Source: Iris pallida (taxonomy: Eukaryota > Streptophyta > Magnoliopsida > Asparagales > Iridaceae). From it: 64,000 nt of DNA. The number at the start of each line of letters is the position of its first letter. The stretch's first letter is position 1. The notes under the pieces are model-generated. The model was not told the DNA's origin, did no database searches, and saw nothing but the letters and a program-made list of their open reading frames with translations. A program made the position numbers and the translations under genes. This document shows positions 1 through 10,362 of this stretch, piece after piece. Where the stretch lies: contig JANAVB010005597.1 of the NCBI GenBank assembly GCA_029216955.1, positions 48,090,703 through 48,154,702 of the forward strand, given 5' to 3'.

Positions 1-139
1 ATACTAATATTTTAACAATATAAAATTATACATAGTAGTCATATAAATATGACAAGTATATTTACATATATTAAAGTATAATATATGTACAATATTACGT
101 AAATTATAGAGGCTAAATAGTTATGTATACATACATATA

Positions 140-146
140 CTTATAT

Positions 147-197
<51 letters not shown>

Positions 198-366
198 AAA
201 TATATATATAAAGAAATAAATATATAATATATACATATACATATATACATAATATATATATATATATATATATAACAGTAAATATACATATATAATAACA
301 GTAAATATAATATATATAATAGTATATATATACATACACATATACATATATATGTATATATATATA
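140..366. repeat. TA-rich microsatellite block
   Basis: A pure (TA)n run covers about 150-194 and is followed by degenerate TA/CATA/GTAAATA tracts to about 366. Long tyrosine/isoleucine reading frames across it are produced by the repeat and are not genes. On the minus strand the block directly follows the pyrimidine-rich tail of the SINE-like unit next to it, so it may have grown from that tail. Confidence 0.9.
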
Positions 367-371
367 ATTAA

Positions 372-506
372 AACAAAAGAAAAGAAAAGGAAAAGAAAAT
401 AAAAATAAAACATAACAGAGCCTAAGGCTCGAACTCGGGTCACTGAGCGGCAGGGGGGGGGGGTTTAAATTTGCGCGCGCTGACCAGTAGGCCAACTCGG
501 GCTTGC
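372..506 (-). mobile_element. SINE-like tRNA-derived unit
   Basis: Read on the minus strand, 494-484 is TGGCCTACTGG, close to the RNA polymerase III A box, and 436-426 is GAGTTCGAGCC, close to the B box. A stretch rich in T with scattered C follows, then TA repeats, as in plant SINEs with T-rich 3' ends. The A-B spacing is longer than in a tRNA and contains a run of about 11 C. I see no clear target duplication. It could also be a tRNA-like fragment inside another repeat. Confidence 0.4.
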
Positions 507-1465
507 TGTTAGGAAATGGTTTAACTTAGATTTATTTAGGTTTTAGTTAATATGTTTTAAACCCGATAAAACAAACTCTGTGTCCTGACAGCTAAGGACA
601 CATGAGTCGCGTGTCCGTGCTAAGCACGACACGTACGGGTCTAGTCTTTCGTGTCCAGTCTTACCATCATGCTCGTCAGGACACGACGAATCACATACGT
701 GAGCACGAGATACACACGACACAATTTTAGAAGTGTTACTCACGTGTCCAACTTCAGGAAGGGTTTCGAAAGCGCTGGACGGCGGAGGAGGCGACGTCGG
801 CGTGGCGCTTGGGTGGCGCTGCGTTGGCCTCGTCGTCGCGCTTCGAATGGTGGTGGTGGATGGGGGTGATAGTCGATGGGGAGGTGGTGCTGTGTTCGCC
901 TGAGTTAGGGTTAGGGTTAGGTCTCGTCGGGGAAGAAAGGGGGGTCGGGGTGGTCGTGGGGTTGTGCTAGAGTTAGGGTCTGGTCCGGGGGGTCCTATTT
1001 ATAGGGTTACGAGTCGGCTAGGGTCTGTGGCTGGCCGAAAATGGCAGAGAAAAGGTGGTCGGTCGTCGGCAGCTGGCCAGTCGTGGGGAGGGGAGAGAGT
1101 GAGATCGTGGGGGAGGGGGGGTAGGTAGGTTTTTCAGTAAGGTCCTCAAACTTTTACGAATTACAGATTGGTCCATTCCTATCTAAATGCAAATAATAAT
1201 TTGCAAACCCGAACTAAAACAATTTAATAAATTACAAACTACTATTAAAATAATTTAAATATTTACAAAATGCTATTAAAATAATTTAGTTAATTACAAA
1301 ACTATATTAAAACATTTTAATTAATTACAAAGTGATATATTTTAATTTAAAAACTATTTAAAAATCATTTAAAAATTCTAAAAATTTATAAAATCATAAT
1401 AAATTATTTTAAGGCTAATTAGGCCATTAGCAACTAATTAACACTAATTAAATTAATTTTGAAAA
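507..1465. other. Unclassified non-coding repeat-like DNA
   Basis: I see no gene here. 540-760 is rich in GTGTCC/GGACAC and CACGACACG motifs, partly palindromic. 770-1130 is purine-rich on the plus strand, with three GTTAGG units at about 904-923. 1140-1465 is AT-rich with repeated AATTACAAA and TTAAAATAATTTA motifs. The stretch ends near GGGGCTGACA (about 1470-1480), which looks like an LTR terminus, so part may be the end of another retroelement. It meets the homology to element D's internal region at about 1466-1485. Confidence 0.4.
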
Positions 1466-1864
1466 AATAGGGGCTGACAAGTCTATCCAAGCTCGCATCA
1501 CTCCGATTTCTAAACTTCGAGCATCGATTTCCTACACACATCTCAACATTCGTCGTACGAGATCCGAGTCATTCAGCAAAGCCATCCTACGATAACTCAC
1601 GTTCAACCAATACTCAATATGAACACATCGCTCGTTCATCAAGTCATTTCGTATAGTCTATCCCTTCAAACACGTTCGGCATAATCAATCTATCAATCCT
1701 TCCAAGTCAAGCACGCTACGACACGATTCATCTCTAAACCATAATTCATATTTCACATTTCCTAAGTCATTTATCCCAATTCACGTAATCGATCACAAGG
1801 TCGTCTGACTTAACAATACGTTGCGCCCCGATCTCACGCGAGTTAGATTTTTCACGGAGGGCAT
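1466..1864 (-). mobile_element. D1 element internal region, part left of A
   Basis: From about 1480 the sequence aligns base by base with 31485-31858, the internal region of element D. The alignment breaks at 1864, where element A begins, and resumes after A at 24394. Leftwards the homology stops at about 1480, whereas D continues another 600 bp to its 3' LTR. This D1 copy has therefore lost its 3' end, or it was replaced. No coding capacity. Confidence 0.75.
1860..1864. repeat. Target site duplication of element A (left)
   Basis: GGCAT directly precedes the left LTR of A and is repeated exactly at 24394-24398 after the right LTR. A 5-bp duplication is typical of Ty3/gypsy integration. Confidence 0.9.
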
Positions 1865-3451
1865 TGTCACGCCCCGATTCCGTAGAATCGATAGTCGTCC
1901 CCCGGGCGTGATGCCGTGTGAACCTAAGTTGCGATCGCACAAGGCATAGTCATAAGATTATCCAAAACACAACATCAAGTTAGAGTACGCAGAGAAATTG
2001 AATGACACATTTAAAATAGAAGTAGACTTTTTTATTGATAAAACTTCATTTACATTGACTTCATTACATTCATTGCCGTGCGGGCTACAATATAACTCGA
2101 CTTACAAAATGAACGCCGATGAGATAGTCGTTCCATACATTACATCCCTTTTTACAAGCAAAAACTATTACACATTTCCACCTGCGATTGAGGGAAGCCG
2201 AGCCGCCATTGGTCTTCTTTTGTACTGAATGCGGAGTCTTCAAAAGGAATTCAGAAACAAGCCTTTACACGAACGAGGCTTCAAAAGTGTCCACGCCGCC
2301 TTGAGATTTTAGGTGGCACGCCCTTCATGGTTCGGGGTACCTGCGTGGAGAGCGAGGATCAGTACATTACACTTTGTACTGGTGCGTGGCAAGTTAAGCT
2401 CCAAGCTCTCATTTGGTTGAATGAGTTTATATGACTTAGTTCATGAATGTTTCTAACCATCCTAATAAATTTCAAGCGAGAAATGACAAGCATAATAAAA
2501 TTTACGTTGAAACTTACCGACGGCGGCCCGCGCCGCACCTTATGAAACTTACCATGTTCTTCCCTGTCAATTGTTATCATTTCTATACCAAGTGCAATAT
2601 TTCGTGTGTTGGTCACTGGCTCCCAGAGCCATCGTGGACTCCTTCTAGCTTTTATTAGACGAGGCCCTTTCAGCGCGAGTAGCGAGCCCCGCTGCAAGTT
2701 TTCGCCTAACATTGTGCCCAGCACAGCTTATGAGATGTTTCTTCTTTGGCCGCAACGGTCCCGTGGCCCCAGGTTGCCGTACGGGGAAACTTTACCTTGT
2801 CGACAAGTTGTCCATGACCGTGCAAAGACCATTTTTTCCTTCTTTTAGTTATTAAGACATAGCCTACATTCTCTTTAAAAACTCAATCATTTTACCGTGC
2901 CCGTGCCCTTGCATTCAATCTTTCATCCGCATCAACACTATCGATTTACTTAAGAAGGGGTCGAGAAGAGAAGGGTCAGCCACTCACCTTGAGTTTACTT
3001 CGGCGAGAGAACTTGTTGGTCGCGCTAGACGTCGCCTACGCGATTACCTGAAATTGCACAAGCAACCGATTAGAACACTGCATTATTCAAGAAGTTCGAT
3101 AGAAAATGCGAGTTCGAAATGCAAGCCATGAAAACTATCGAAAACATTCACGAAAGCGCATTCAGAAAACAAAGCCAAAACCAACGCAAGCGGCGTGAAA
3201 AGCAGAGCAATGGGAGGTCTCTCCCGACTCAGCCGCAGAGTCAATCCTCGAGGCGCAACTCGCTGAATATGGGACTTGGTTCCGAAGAAGACATTCCATA
3301 ATGAGGAATGGATCTTAATTCAACCGTTCCCGTTCGATCGACTCGGTCGATCCCGACCTATCGGTCCCGACCAAATCGATAGCGACAGTGTTCCTTTCTC
3401 GTGCACCCCGTGGACAGAGTATGGGGCACGATGTAGGGACGGGACACTACA
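1865..3451 (-). repeat. Element A 3' LTR
   Basis: A 1587-bp direct repeat of 22805-24393. In element orientation it starts TGTAGTG and ends TGACA. The two LTRs differ by a few percent (four differences in the first 100 bases of the U5 end), mostly transitions. The U5 end carries an inverted repeat at 1875-1890 that gives CGATTC-UACG-GAATCG in the RNA. Confidence 0.93.
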
Positions 3452-3506
3452 CCATAACCAACTAAGAAAAAGTTTCGTCCTCGAAACTTAAGAATAGAAC
3501 CTACCT

Positions 3507-6500
3507 CTATGAGAACAGTGAAGGGAACTTCTCCTTCATTTCTGACTCAAGCTCCCACGTCGACTCCTCGACTGAATGGTTTCTCCAGAGGACACAGACG
3601 AGGGGAATAGCGCGGTTGCGGAGAAGTTTATCCTTGCGCTCCAAGATTTGCACCGGCTCTTCGACATATGACAAGTCGGCCTTCAGGTCCAGCTTACCCA
3701 AATCTACCACATGCCTCGGATCGTGCACGTACTTCCGTAATTGTGAGACATGGAAGACATCATGTACCTCTGATAATACAGGCGGCAAGGCGAGTTGGTA
3801 AGCTACCGGGGCGACTCGCTTCAATATTTCGAACGGGCCAACAAATCTTGGGCTCAACTTTCCTTTCGCACCGAACCGGGAAACTCCACGCATAGACATC
3901 ACCTTCAGAAATACATGGTCGCCTTCCGAGAACTCGAGGGGGCGTCGGTACGTGTCGGTATAGCTTTTTCTGTCGGCTTTGTGCTATCTTCAATCTTTTT
4001 CGTATCAACTTGACCTTCTGCACAGTCTGCTCCGCTAGCTCCGGACCAAGTATCTGCCGTTCCCCGACTTCATCCCAAGTATGCAAACTCGGCCAGCGGT
4101 AGATGGACGTCCCAACTTGACTTCAAGTCGATCGCACAGAGTCGTAACATGTCTTCGAGAATTTGGTTCACCCGCTCTGTTTGGCCGTCAGTCTGAGGAT
4201 GATAAGCTGAGATGAACTTCAACTTAGTCCCCAATGCTGAATCTAGACTACTCTAGAAGCGCGCTACGAACCGTCCATCCCGATCAGAGACGATAGAAAC
4301 TGGGACCCCGTGCAGTCGAACTATTTCATCAAGGTATATCTGAGCAAGGTGGTCGACGCTCCAAGTAACTTTGATGGCGATAAAGTACGCTGACTTGGTT
4401 AGTCGATCGACGATGACCCAGACGGCGTCGTTTCCCCGCGGCGTCCTCGGCAAGCCAACAACGAAGTCCATAGTGATGTTATCCCACTTCCACTCTGGAA
4501 TGGCGAGGTTCTGCATCTCCCCGCCCGGTCGCTGGTGCTCGACTTTGACTTGCTGACAGGCCATACATTTTGACACAAAGAGCGCTACGTTCCTCTTTAT
4601 GCCGTGCCACCAAAAGACAACGCGGAGGTCCTTATACATCTTGGTGCTGCCAGGATGCAAGGAATATTTTGCATAGTGCGTCTCCGTCATTATCTCCTTT
4701 CTAAGTTCTACGTCGTCCGGTACGCATAGCCGTCCCTTCATGCGCAACACTCCCGACTCGTCCTCTGCAAAGTCAGATGCTTTTCCTGTCGATATCAGCT
4801 TCCGTATCTTCTCCAGGTAGGGGTCGTCCTTCTGTGCAGACTTGATCCTCTCCAGTAGGCTCGGTTCCACCCGTAGTTGTGCTAGTTTCACGTCTCTGAA
4901 ACGAACTCGGAGTTCAATGCCCATTCCTTCCAAGTCATGCAGCAGTCGGTCGTTGATACATAACGAAGCTAAGTACTTCCGGCTCAGTGCATCCGCTACC
5001 ACATTTCCCTTGCCCGGCGTGTAGTCGATTGACAAGTCATAGTCTTTGATCAGCTCGAGCCATCGCCTCTACCGTAAATTCAATTCTTTCTGGGTGAAGA
5101 GATACTTGAGGCTTTTGTGTCCGTATAAATCCTGCACGCCACGCCATAGAGATAGTGACGCCACAGCTTCAACGCGAACACAATTGCCACTAGTTCTAGG
5201 TCGTGCGTGGGGTAGTTCTTCTCGTGCGGCTTCAACTGCCGGAAAGCAAAAGATATCACCTTATCCCACTGCATGAGCACACACCCCAAGCCCTGGCCAG
5301 AAGTATCGCTGAAGATTTGAAATCCCTCCGTCCCTTCAGGAAGAGCAAGTATCGGGGCCGAAATGAGCCGTTGTTTGAGCTCCTGGAAGGAAGCTTCACA
5401 GTCGTCTGACCACTTGAATGCGACTCCTTTCTGGGTGAGGCGAGTCAATGGCGATGCGATCTTCGCGAAGTCCTTCACGAAGCGTCGATAGTATTTTGCC
5501 AAGCCTAGGAAGCTTCGAATTTCGCTAACTGATGCGGGCCGTTTCCAATCAGCAACTGCCTCGACTTTCTTCGGATCGACTGCGATGCCCGCGGCGGAGA
5601 TAATGTGCCCAAGGAATGAGACGCTGTTCAGCCAGAACTCGCACTTGCTCATCTTCGCGTACAACTGATTCTCTCGAAGGGTTTGGAGTACCGTCCGCAG
5701 ATGCTCTGTATGTTGCGCTTGATCCTTCGAGTAGACGAGGATGTCGTCGATGAAGACTACTACGAACTTGTCAACGAACGGACGGAACACCCGATTCATT
5801 AGATTCATGAAGACGGCAGGGGCGTTTTTCAGACCGAACGACATTACCAAGAACTCGTAGTAGCCATAACGAGTGCGGAAGGCAGACTTCGGCACGTCAT
5901 CTGGCTTGACTTTGAGTTGGTGATAACCCGATCGTAGATCAATCTTCGAAAATGCCGTTGCACCTTGGAGCTGGTCGAACAAGTCGTCGATGCGGGGCAG
6001 GGGGTATTTGTTTCGGACGGTGGCTTTGTTCAATTCCCGATAGTCGATGCAGAGCCGCATCGATCCATCCTTCTTCTTCACGAACAGTACGGGGGCACCC
6101 CACGGCGAGACACTCGGACGGATAAACCCTCTGTCGAGCAATTCCTGAAGTTGTGTCTTCAATTCATTCAATTCTGTAGGGGCTATTCTGTACGGAGCCT
6201 TCGAGATCGGCCGGGTGTCGGGGAATGTGTCGATGGTGAACTCTATTTCTCGATCGGGCGGCATGCCGGGTAGCTCGTCCGGGAACACGTCGGGGAATTC
6301 TGCCACAACGTCGGTCTGACCCGCGTTTGCACCATCCTGTCGCATGTCTCGAATGAAAGCTAGATAGCCTTCGCACCCGGAATGCAGCATCCGTCGAGCA
6401 GATATTGTGAAGATCACCATGCAGGTCGGCGACGCCTCACTACACGAGTAGCAAAATTCAGGCACTCCAGGCATGCGGAATGTGACCTTCTTTTCAGCGC

Positions 6501-6848
6501 AGTCTATGGTTACGTTGCACGGCCCGAGCCAATCCATTCCCAGAATGATGTCAAAGTCCTTCATGTCTAGAACTATCACATCCAGACCGATCTTTTGACC
6601 GTCGATACAGATAATCCTGCCGGCACAAGCTAAGTTTATGAGAATTGGTGTGCCCGAAGGCGTGCTTACGCTAAGGTCGAGATCTAATGATATTACAGGA
6701 AATTTGTGCTCGGCGGCAAAGTCTGCCGATATAAAACTATGTGAAGCGCCTGAATCAAATAACACACGAGCAGGCACATTATTGAATTTTAGTATACCTG
6801 ACACTACGGTATCTGATGCGAGCGCTTCGTCTCGAGTCATGGCGTAGA
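3507..6848 (-). pseudogene. Element A pol remnant: protease, RT, RNase H, integrase, chromodomain
   Basis: Minus-strand pol of a chromovirus, visible as broken frames. 6848-5126: aspartic protease ([12 protein letters not shown]) and reverse transcriptase with the [12 protein letters not shown] active site, then the start of RNase H. One base is lost near 5126 (TDTKASS where YTDHKS is usual). The frame continues with a TAG at 5069-5071, then the integrase zinc finger (HPGSTK and CMACQQ) and the first core aspartates. A TAG at 4253-4255 replaces the usual Trp. Near 4085 about 75 bases are missing between AEFAY and WDEVGERQ. An extra A near 3968 shifts the frame again. The C terminus (3902-3507) has the integrase tail and a short chromodomain-like end (SVEESTWELE...). 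Not functional. At its 5' end the frame runs out of B's LTR, which supplies in-frame start codons. Confidence 0.9.
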
Positions 6849-7168
6849 TGTTTGCCATTAAAATTGTTTTGATCGAAATCTTAATACAAACAGAACAGTG
6901 ATACAATATAGGACTTAGATGTAGTCCTAGGAGTACACTTTTGTTTAAGCTGGGTCCTTAGTGCCAATGGAGCGAGTGGTAATGCGTTGACTCCGTTGAC
7001 CGGCTGACGGCGGTTATCGGTTCTCTGAAGGTGTTGATTGCTCTGGGTACTGGAGCTTGCTGAGAGGAGGAAGACGTTGAGTGTCTAGAACTGCCTCTCC
7101 GGTGATTCTCTGTGAGTCTTGTGTTCTGAGTCTCCGTGTCTCTGCCTTGTGTGTAGGAGATGATCCTT

Positions 7169-7177
7169 CTATTTATA
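7169..7177 (-). promoter_or_regulatory. TATA box in element B 3' LTR
   Basis: TATAAATAG on the minus strand, in a GC-rich context, about 320 bp before the LTR end. Transcription would start near 7140. The same site is in the 5' LTR at 19286-19294. Confidence 0.6.
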
Positions 7178-8379
7178 GTTTTGCAGGCTGGCTGCTCATG
7201 CGCGCATGCAGGATGCGCCGGTGTGGGGATGCCACGTGGAGGTTGCTGATGGAGGCGCACGGATGCCGCGCCCTGATCGAGGGGGAGAACTCTTCATACT
7301 GCTGTTGTGAGCCGGCACGTAGCAGAGAGAAGATCTTTCCGTTGCTGAAATCTTGGATGAGTTGAGTCAAAAGACACGTGTCGTCGACTCATGGTTCGAA
7401 GATCTCGGATTTGGTGGAGAGAAGTGATCTGGTGAGCTGCACCTTAGATTGGGCGCAGGAGGAGGCTGCGGCTCATAACCTTTAGGAGTTACAAACCATT
7501 TGGGGCGCATGGCTTTTGAGGCGCATGCAGGCGACTTTCCTTCTGTCTTTCAGGATCAGAGAGCAGTCTGAGGCGCATGGCTTTTGAGGCGCATACTGAT
7601 TTGGACGCATGGCCGTAGAGGCGCATGCTGATGGACGCATGGCCGTAGAGGTGCATGCTGATGGTGGAGTGGCCACGTGGCAGTAGCCGTCGAAATAAAG
7701 TCATGATGATGCTGACGTTGCCGACGCTTCATTTTCTGAATAAAGCTGTCAACTGTTCAGACTTTGGAAGGCGTGCTGCCAACTCTGTCAGTTCAGCATT
7801 TAATGTTGGTGACGTTCGATGGACAGCTGAGTGGGCACATCGGTTGGCGTTCCACTCGGTATGGAGATGTGTGGGGGCGCATCCTCTGTGATGCGCCTGG
7901 TACTGAAAGGCGCGTCTGTGTGATGCGCTGTCTGACCAGCGCGTCTGTTGCATGGCGCATCTCCATTGGTCCGGCTATTGAGTTCTTCGGAGCTTTGATG
8001 GCTCTCCGACTTAGCGAGTTCATTCATCATAAATACAAGTTCATTGCACCGACTTCGGGAAGGTTACCACTTGGCGCATGGGTTTGATTTGCCCTGGCCT
8101 ATGAATAGCAACAGTTTGAGAGAGTTTTGTTGTCTCTCCCTTTGACTTCTCGACGAAGATGGATTCGACTGATCCTCCTCCTTGGCAAGACGTTGTACTG
8201 TGGATGATGATTCTCTTTGTTCGAAGAAGCTTTGATGGTGAACTCCTTCATAAGACTGAGATTCGCCAAGTTGGAATGGACATAGATGTGCCTAAGCCTC
8301 ATTATGATGGAAGAGCCCCAGGCTGGCAGATGCGCCTGTGTGTGTTGACGAGGAAGTGATTCACTCTGACGGGACGGAG

Positions 8380-9160
8380 TGATGCGCTGGAAGACAGGTA
8401 CAATATGTTGCAACTGTTTGAACACAGACTGTCTTGGTGGTGGAGCCACTGTCTTGCGGTAGCAGCAGTTGATGGCGACCGTAGCACAAGTGTGCCCTGT
8501 GAGGGGCGCATTATGCTTGTTGGTCGGCTCTCCTGATCGGCGTTTGTGAGTGATCACGTTGCGCAGATCATTGGAGGAGAGTGCCACCTTCGCACCCCCT
8601 TCAGGCGCATGGCAAGGCCAAGCGCCGAGGTGGTCAAGTGAGAGCGCCACCTTCGCACCCCCTTTAAGGCGCATGGCAAAGCCGAGCGCCGGGGTGGTCA
8701 AGTGAGAGTGCCACCTTTGCACCCCCTTCAAGGCGCATGACAAAGCCAAGCGCCGGGGTGGTCAAGTGAATGCTGCACCCCCTGATCTCCCGATCAGTAG
8801 TGGGGGAACAACATTTAAAGTGACTTGAACGGACCTCAGACGCACAACCAGAGGAGACGCGAGAGTTCAAGACCACTGGGTTTGCCTTGCTCGACTTGGT
8901 TGTGAACGCAATAGATGCGCCCAAGTGAGACAAGGACTTTGAAGGTCGGCTTGTTTTCGGCACCGCAGCACCCGAGTCGACCTTATACAGCTTACCATCA
9001 GCAGCGCGCATGATTGTGAGCGCATGCTTCTGGTTTGCCATTGACATAGCACGTTTGCGGCGCATGGCCCGTGCCGCCTTAGACTTCTTCGTACCAGCCC
9101 GTGGGGCGCATAGTACTCAGAGTCCAAATTATCCTCGCCATGACAGCGAGTGAAGAGCTT
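8380..9160 (-). other. gag-derived segment inside element B LTR (U3)
   Basis: This stretch, and its twin at about 20497-21277, aligns with about 17860-18515 inside B's own gag frame. Both encode the same peptides in parts, for example AADGKLYKVDS, RSSHFKCC and SNDLRNVITHKRRSGE. The LTR copy has frameshifts and stops, and carries extra tandem units absent from gag. It is not a gene. Either U3 gained a piece of gag or gag grew by reading into LTR-derived sequence. Confidence 0.85.
8581..8790 (-). repeat. 63-64 bp tandem repeat in element B LTR
   Basis: Three units start at 8581, 8644 and 8708, and a partial fourth near 8769. Each contains GGCGCATGRCAA and a GCGCC-GGTGGTCAAGTG core. The other LTR has the same array at about 20698-20907. 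The homologous place in gag (about 18050-18120) has a single unit, so the expansion took place in the LTR lineage. Confidence 0.9.
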
Positions 9161-9463
9161 GCAGCCGCCCCAGAAGAAGAGAAGAACAACTGCAACTTGT
9201 GGCTCGAACGGGCTCCCTGGATAACGGGCCCCCTTTTCTTTATTTACTTTTTTTGGTGCCCTTTACAAAGGAGGCAAGAGGGCTCTATATATAGAGTGAA
9301 ATGAGAGCTCTCTTCTTCTCCTTTTCGATGTGGGATTAAAAGAAAGATCCCTTCTTTTTCATGCTTCTACAAGACCCCCTTCAAAGTTTTTAAAACTTTT
9401 GGACAAGTTTTGAAATACTTTGAACAAGAAGCATGAATGGTAGAGCTGTTTAGGTGTAACAAT

Positions 9464-10274
9464 CCTATCAGAGGTAGTATGGACGTGATAGGTTTGGGTA
9501 CTTCCACTGGAGAATTTATGTGGACTTATCATCCATGGCGCACCTTGGTTTTAGGTACAGATAATAAGTTGAGAGAGGGAGAGAGAACCAACATATTTAC
9601 TCAGAGGTAATGTGGACATGGTAAATATGGGATTGATGGTAGAGCTTTCCTACTCAGAGGTGATATGAACGTGGTAGGAATGACTCTGGAGGAAGATACG
9701 CGAAACTACTCAGAGGTAATATGGACATGGAAGTTTCGCTGGGGATGTTTAGGGATTGTAGCCTCTTCTTTTTGTATTTTTGCAACTCTTGCTGGGGGAA
9801 TAGCATATTTCTGTACTCTCTCTTTTAGAAAATAAAGAAATACACAACCTTTTTTGTGATGTGTTCATTTTTGATATCATAAACTTGATGATTTATGTGG
9901 ACCTATTATCTTTTGCGCACCTTGGTTCTTAGGTACAGATAATAAGTTTGAAGGAACCAACATGTTTGCTCAGAGGTAATGTGGACATGGCAATCATTAG
10001 GTTCAAATGATAGAATCTTCCTACTCAGAGGTATTTATGGACGTGGTAGGAATGATCCTGGGGGATACGCTGAACAACTCAGAGGTAATGTGGACGTGGA
10101 AGTTCTGCGATCAATGTACGACAACACAGGAGTTGTTTGTACGGGATGTTTACTCAGAGGTAATGTGGACATGGTAAACATGAAGGATAGCGTAAGCTCA
10201 CGAAATGTAAGGTTCCGCTTTGTAGGATGTAGAGAGACAACTCAGAGGTAATGTGGACGTGGTTATCTTTCTAC
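9464..10274 (-). repeat. Array of nine hairpins with a shared loop, element B 3' region
   Basis: Nine copies of a loop close to TCAGAGGTAATGTGGACATG (plus strand) occur at about 9468, 9601, 9654, 9710, 9970, 10025, 10079, 10154 and 10242. Each is flanked by short arms that differ from copy to copy but are complementary to each other: CATATTTAC/GTAAATATG (9592-9629), TTCCTAC/GTAGGAA (9647-9680), GCGAAACT/AGTTTCGC (9700-9739), ATGTTTAC/GTAAACAT (10146-10181), and a 12-pair arm at 10229-10274. The array fills much of the non-coding space between the integrase stop and the 3' LTR. Two further hairpins of another type lie at about 9525-9571 and 9901-9947. Confidence 0.85.
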
Positions 10275-10362
10275 GGAAGGATGCCACGGAACAGCTGGGT
10301 TCCGGAAGCGTTTGATTTTTGTGAAAAGAGGTTGTTTGGGGAAATACATGTCTTGGAGGATG

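Larger units (their letters stand above)
6849..9371 (-). repeat. Element B 3' LTR
   Basis: Direct repeat of 18966-21480. In element orientation it starts TGTAGAAG next to the polypurine tract and ends GGCAAACA. U3 is very long: it contains a gag-like segment (8380-9160), a 63-bp tandem repeat (8581-8790) and more than 20 GCGCAT/ATGCGC hexamers. A good TATA box lies at 7169-7177, so R-U5 would be only about 300 bp. A second TATA-like CTATATATAG is at about 9283-9294. Small ORFs on both strands are shared by both LTRs and look like by-products. Confidence 0.9.

Noticed and set aside
121..495. Reading frames of 100-124 codons rich in Tyr and Ile
   Set aside because: They are translations of the TA microsatellite.
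904..923. Telomere-like GTTAGG repeats
   Set aside because: Only three units, not the plant TTTAGGG array, and inside repeat DNA; no sign of a chromosome end.
8159..8359. 66-codon plus-strand frame in both B LTRs (also 20276-20476) as an accessory antisense gene
   Set aside because: It is kept in both LTRs simply because they are copies; no homology recognised and the LTR is young.
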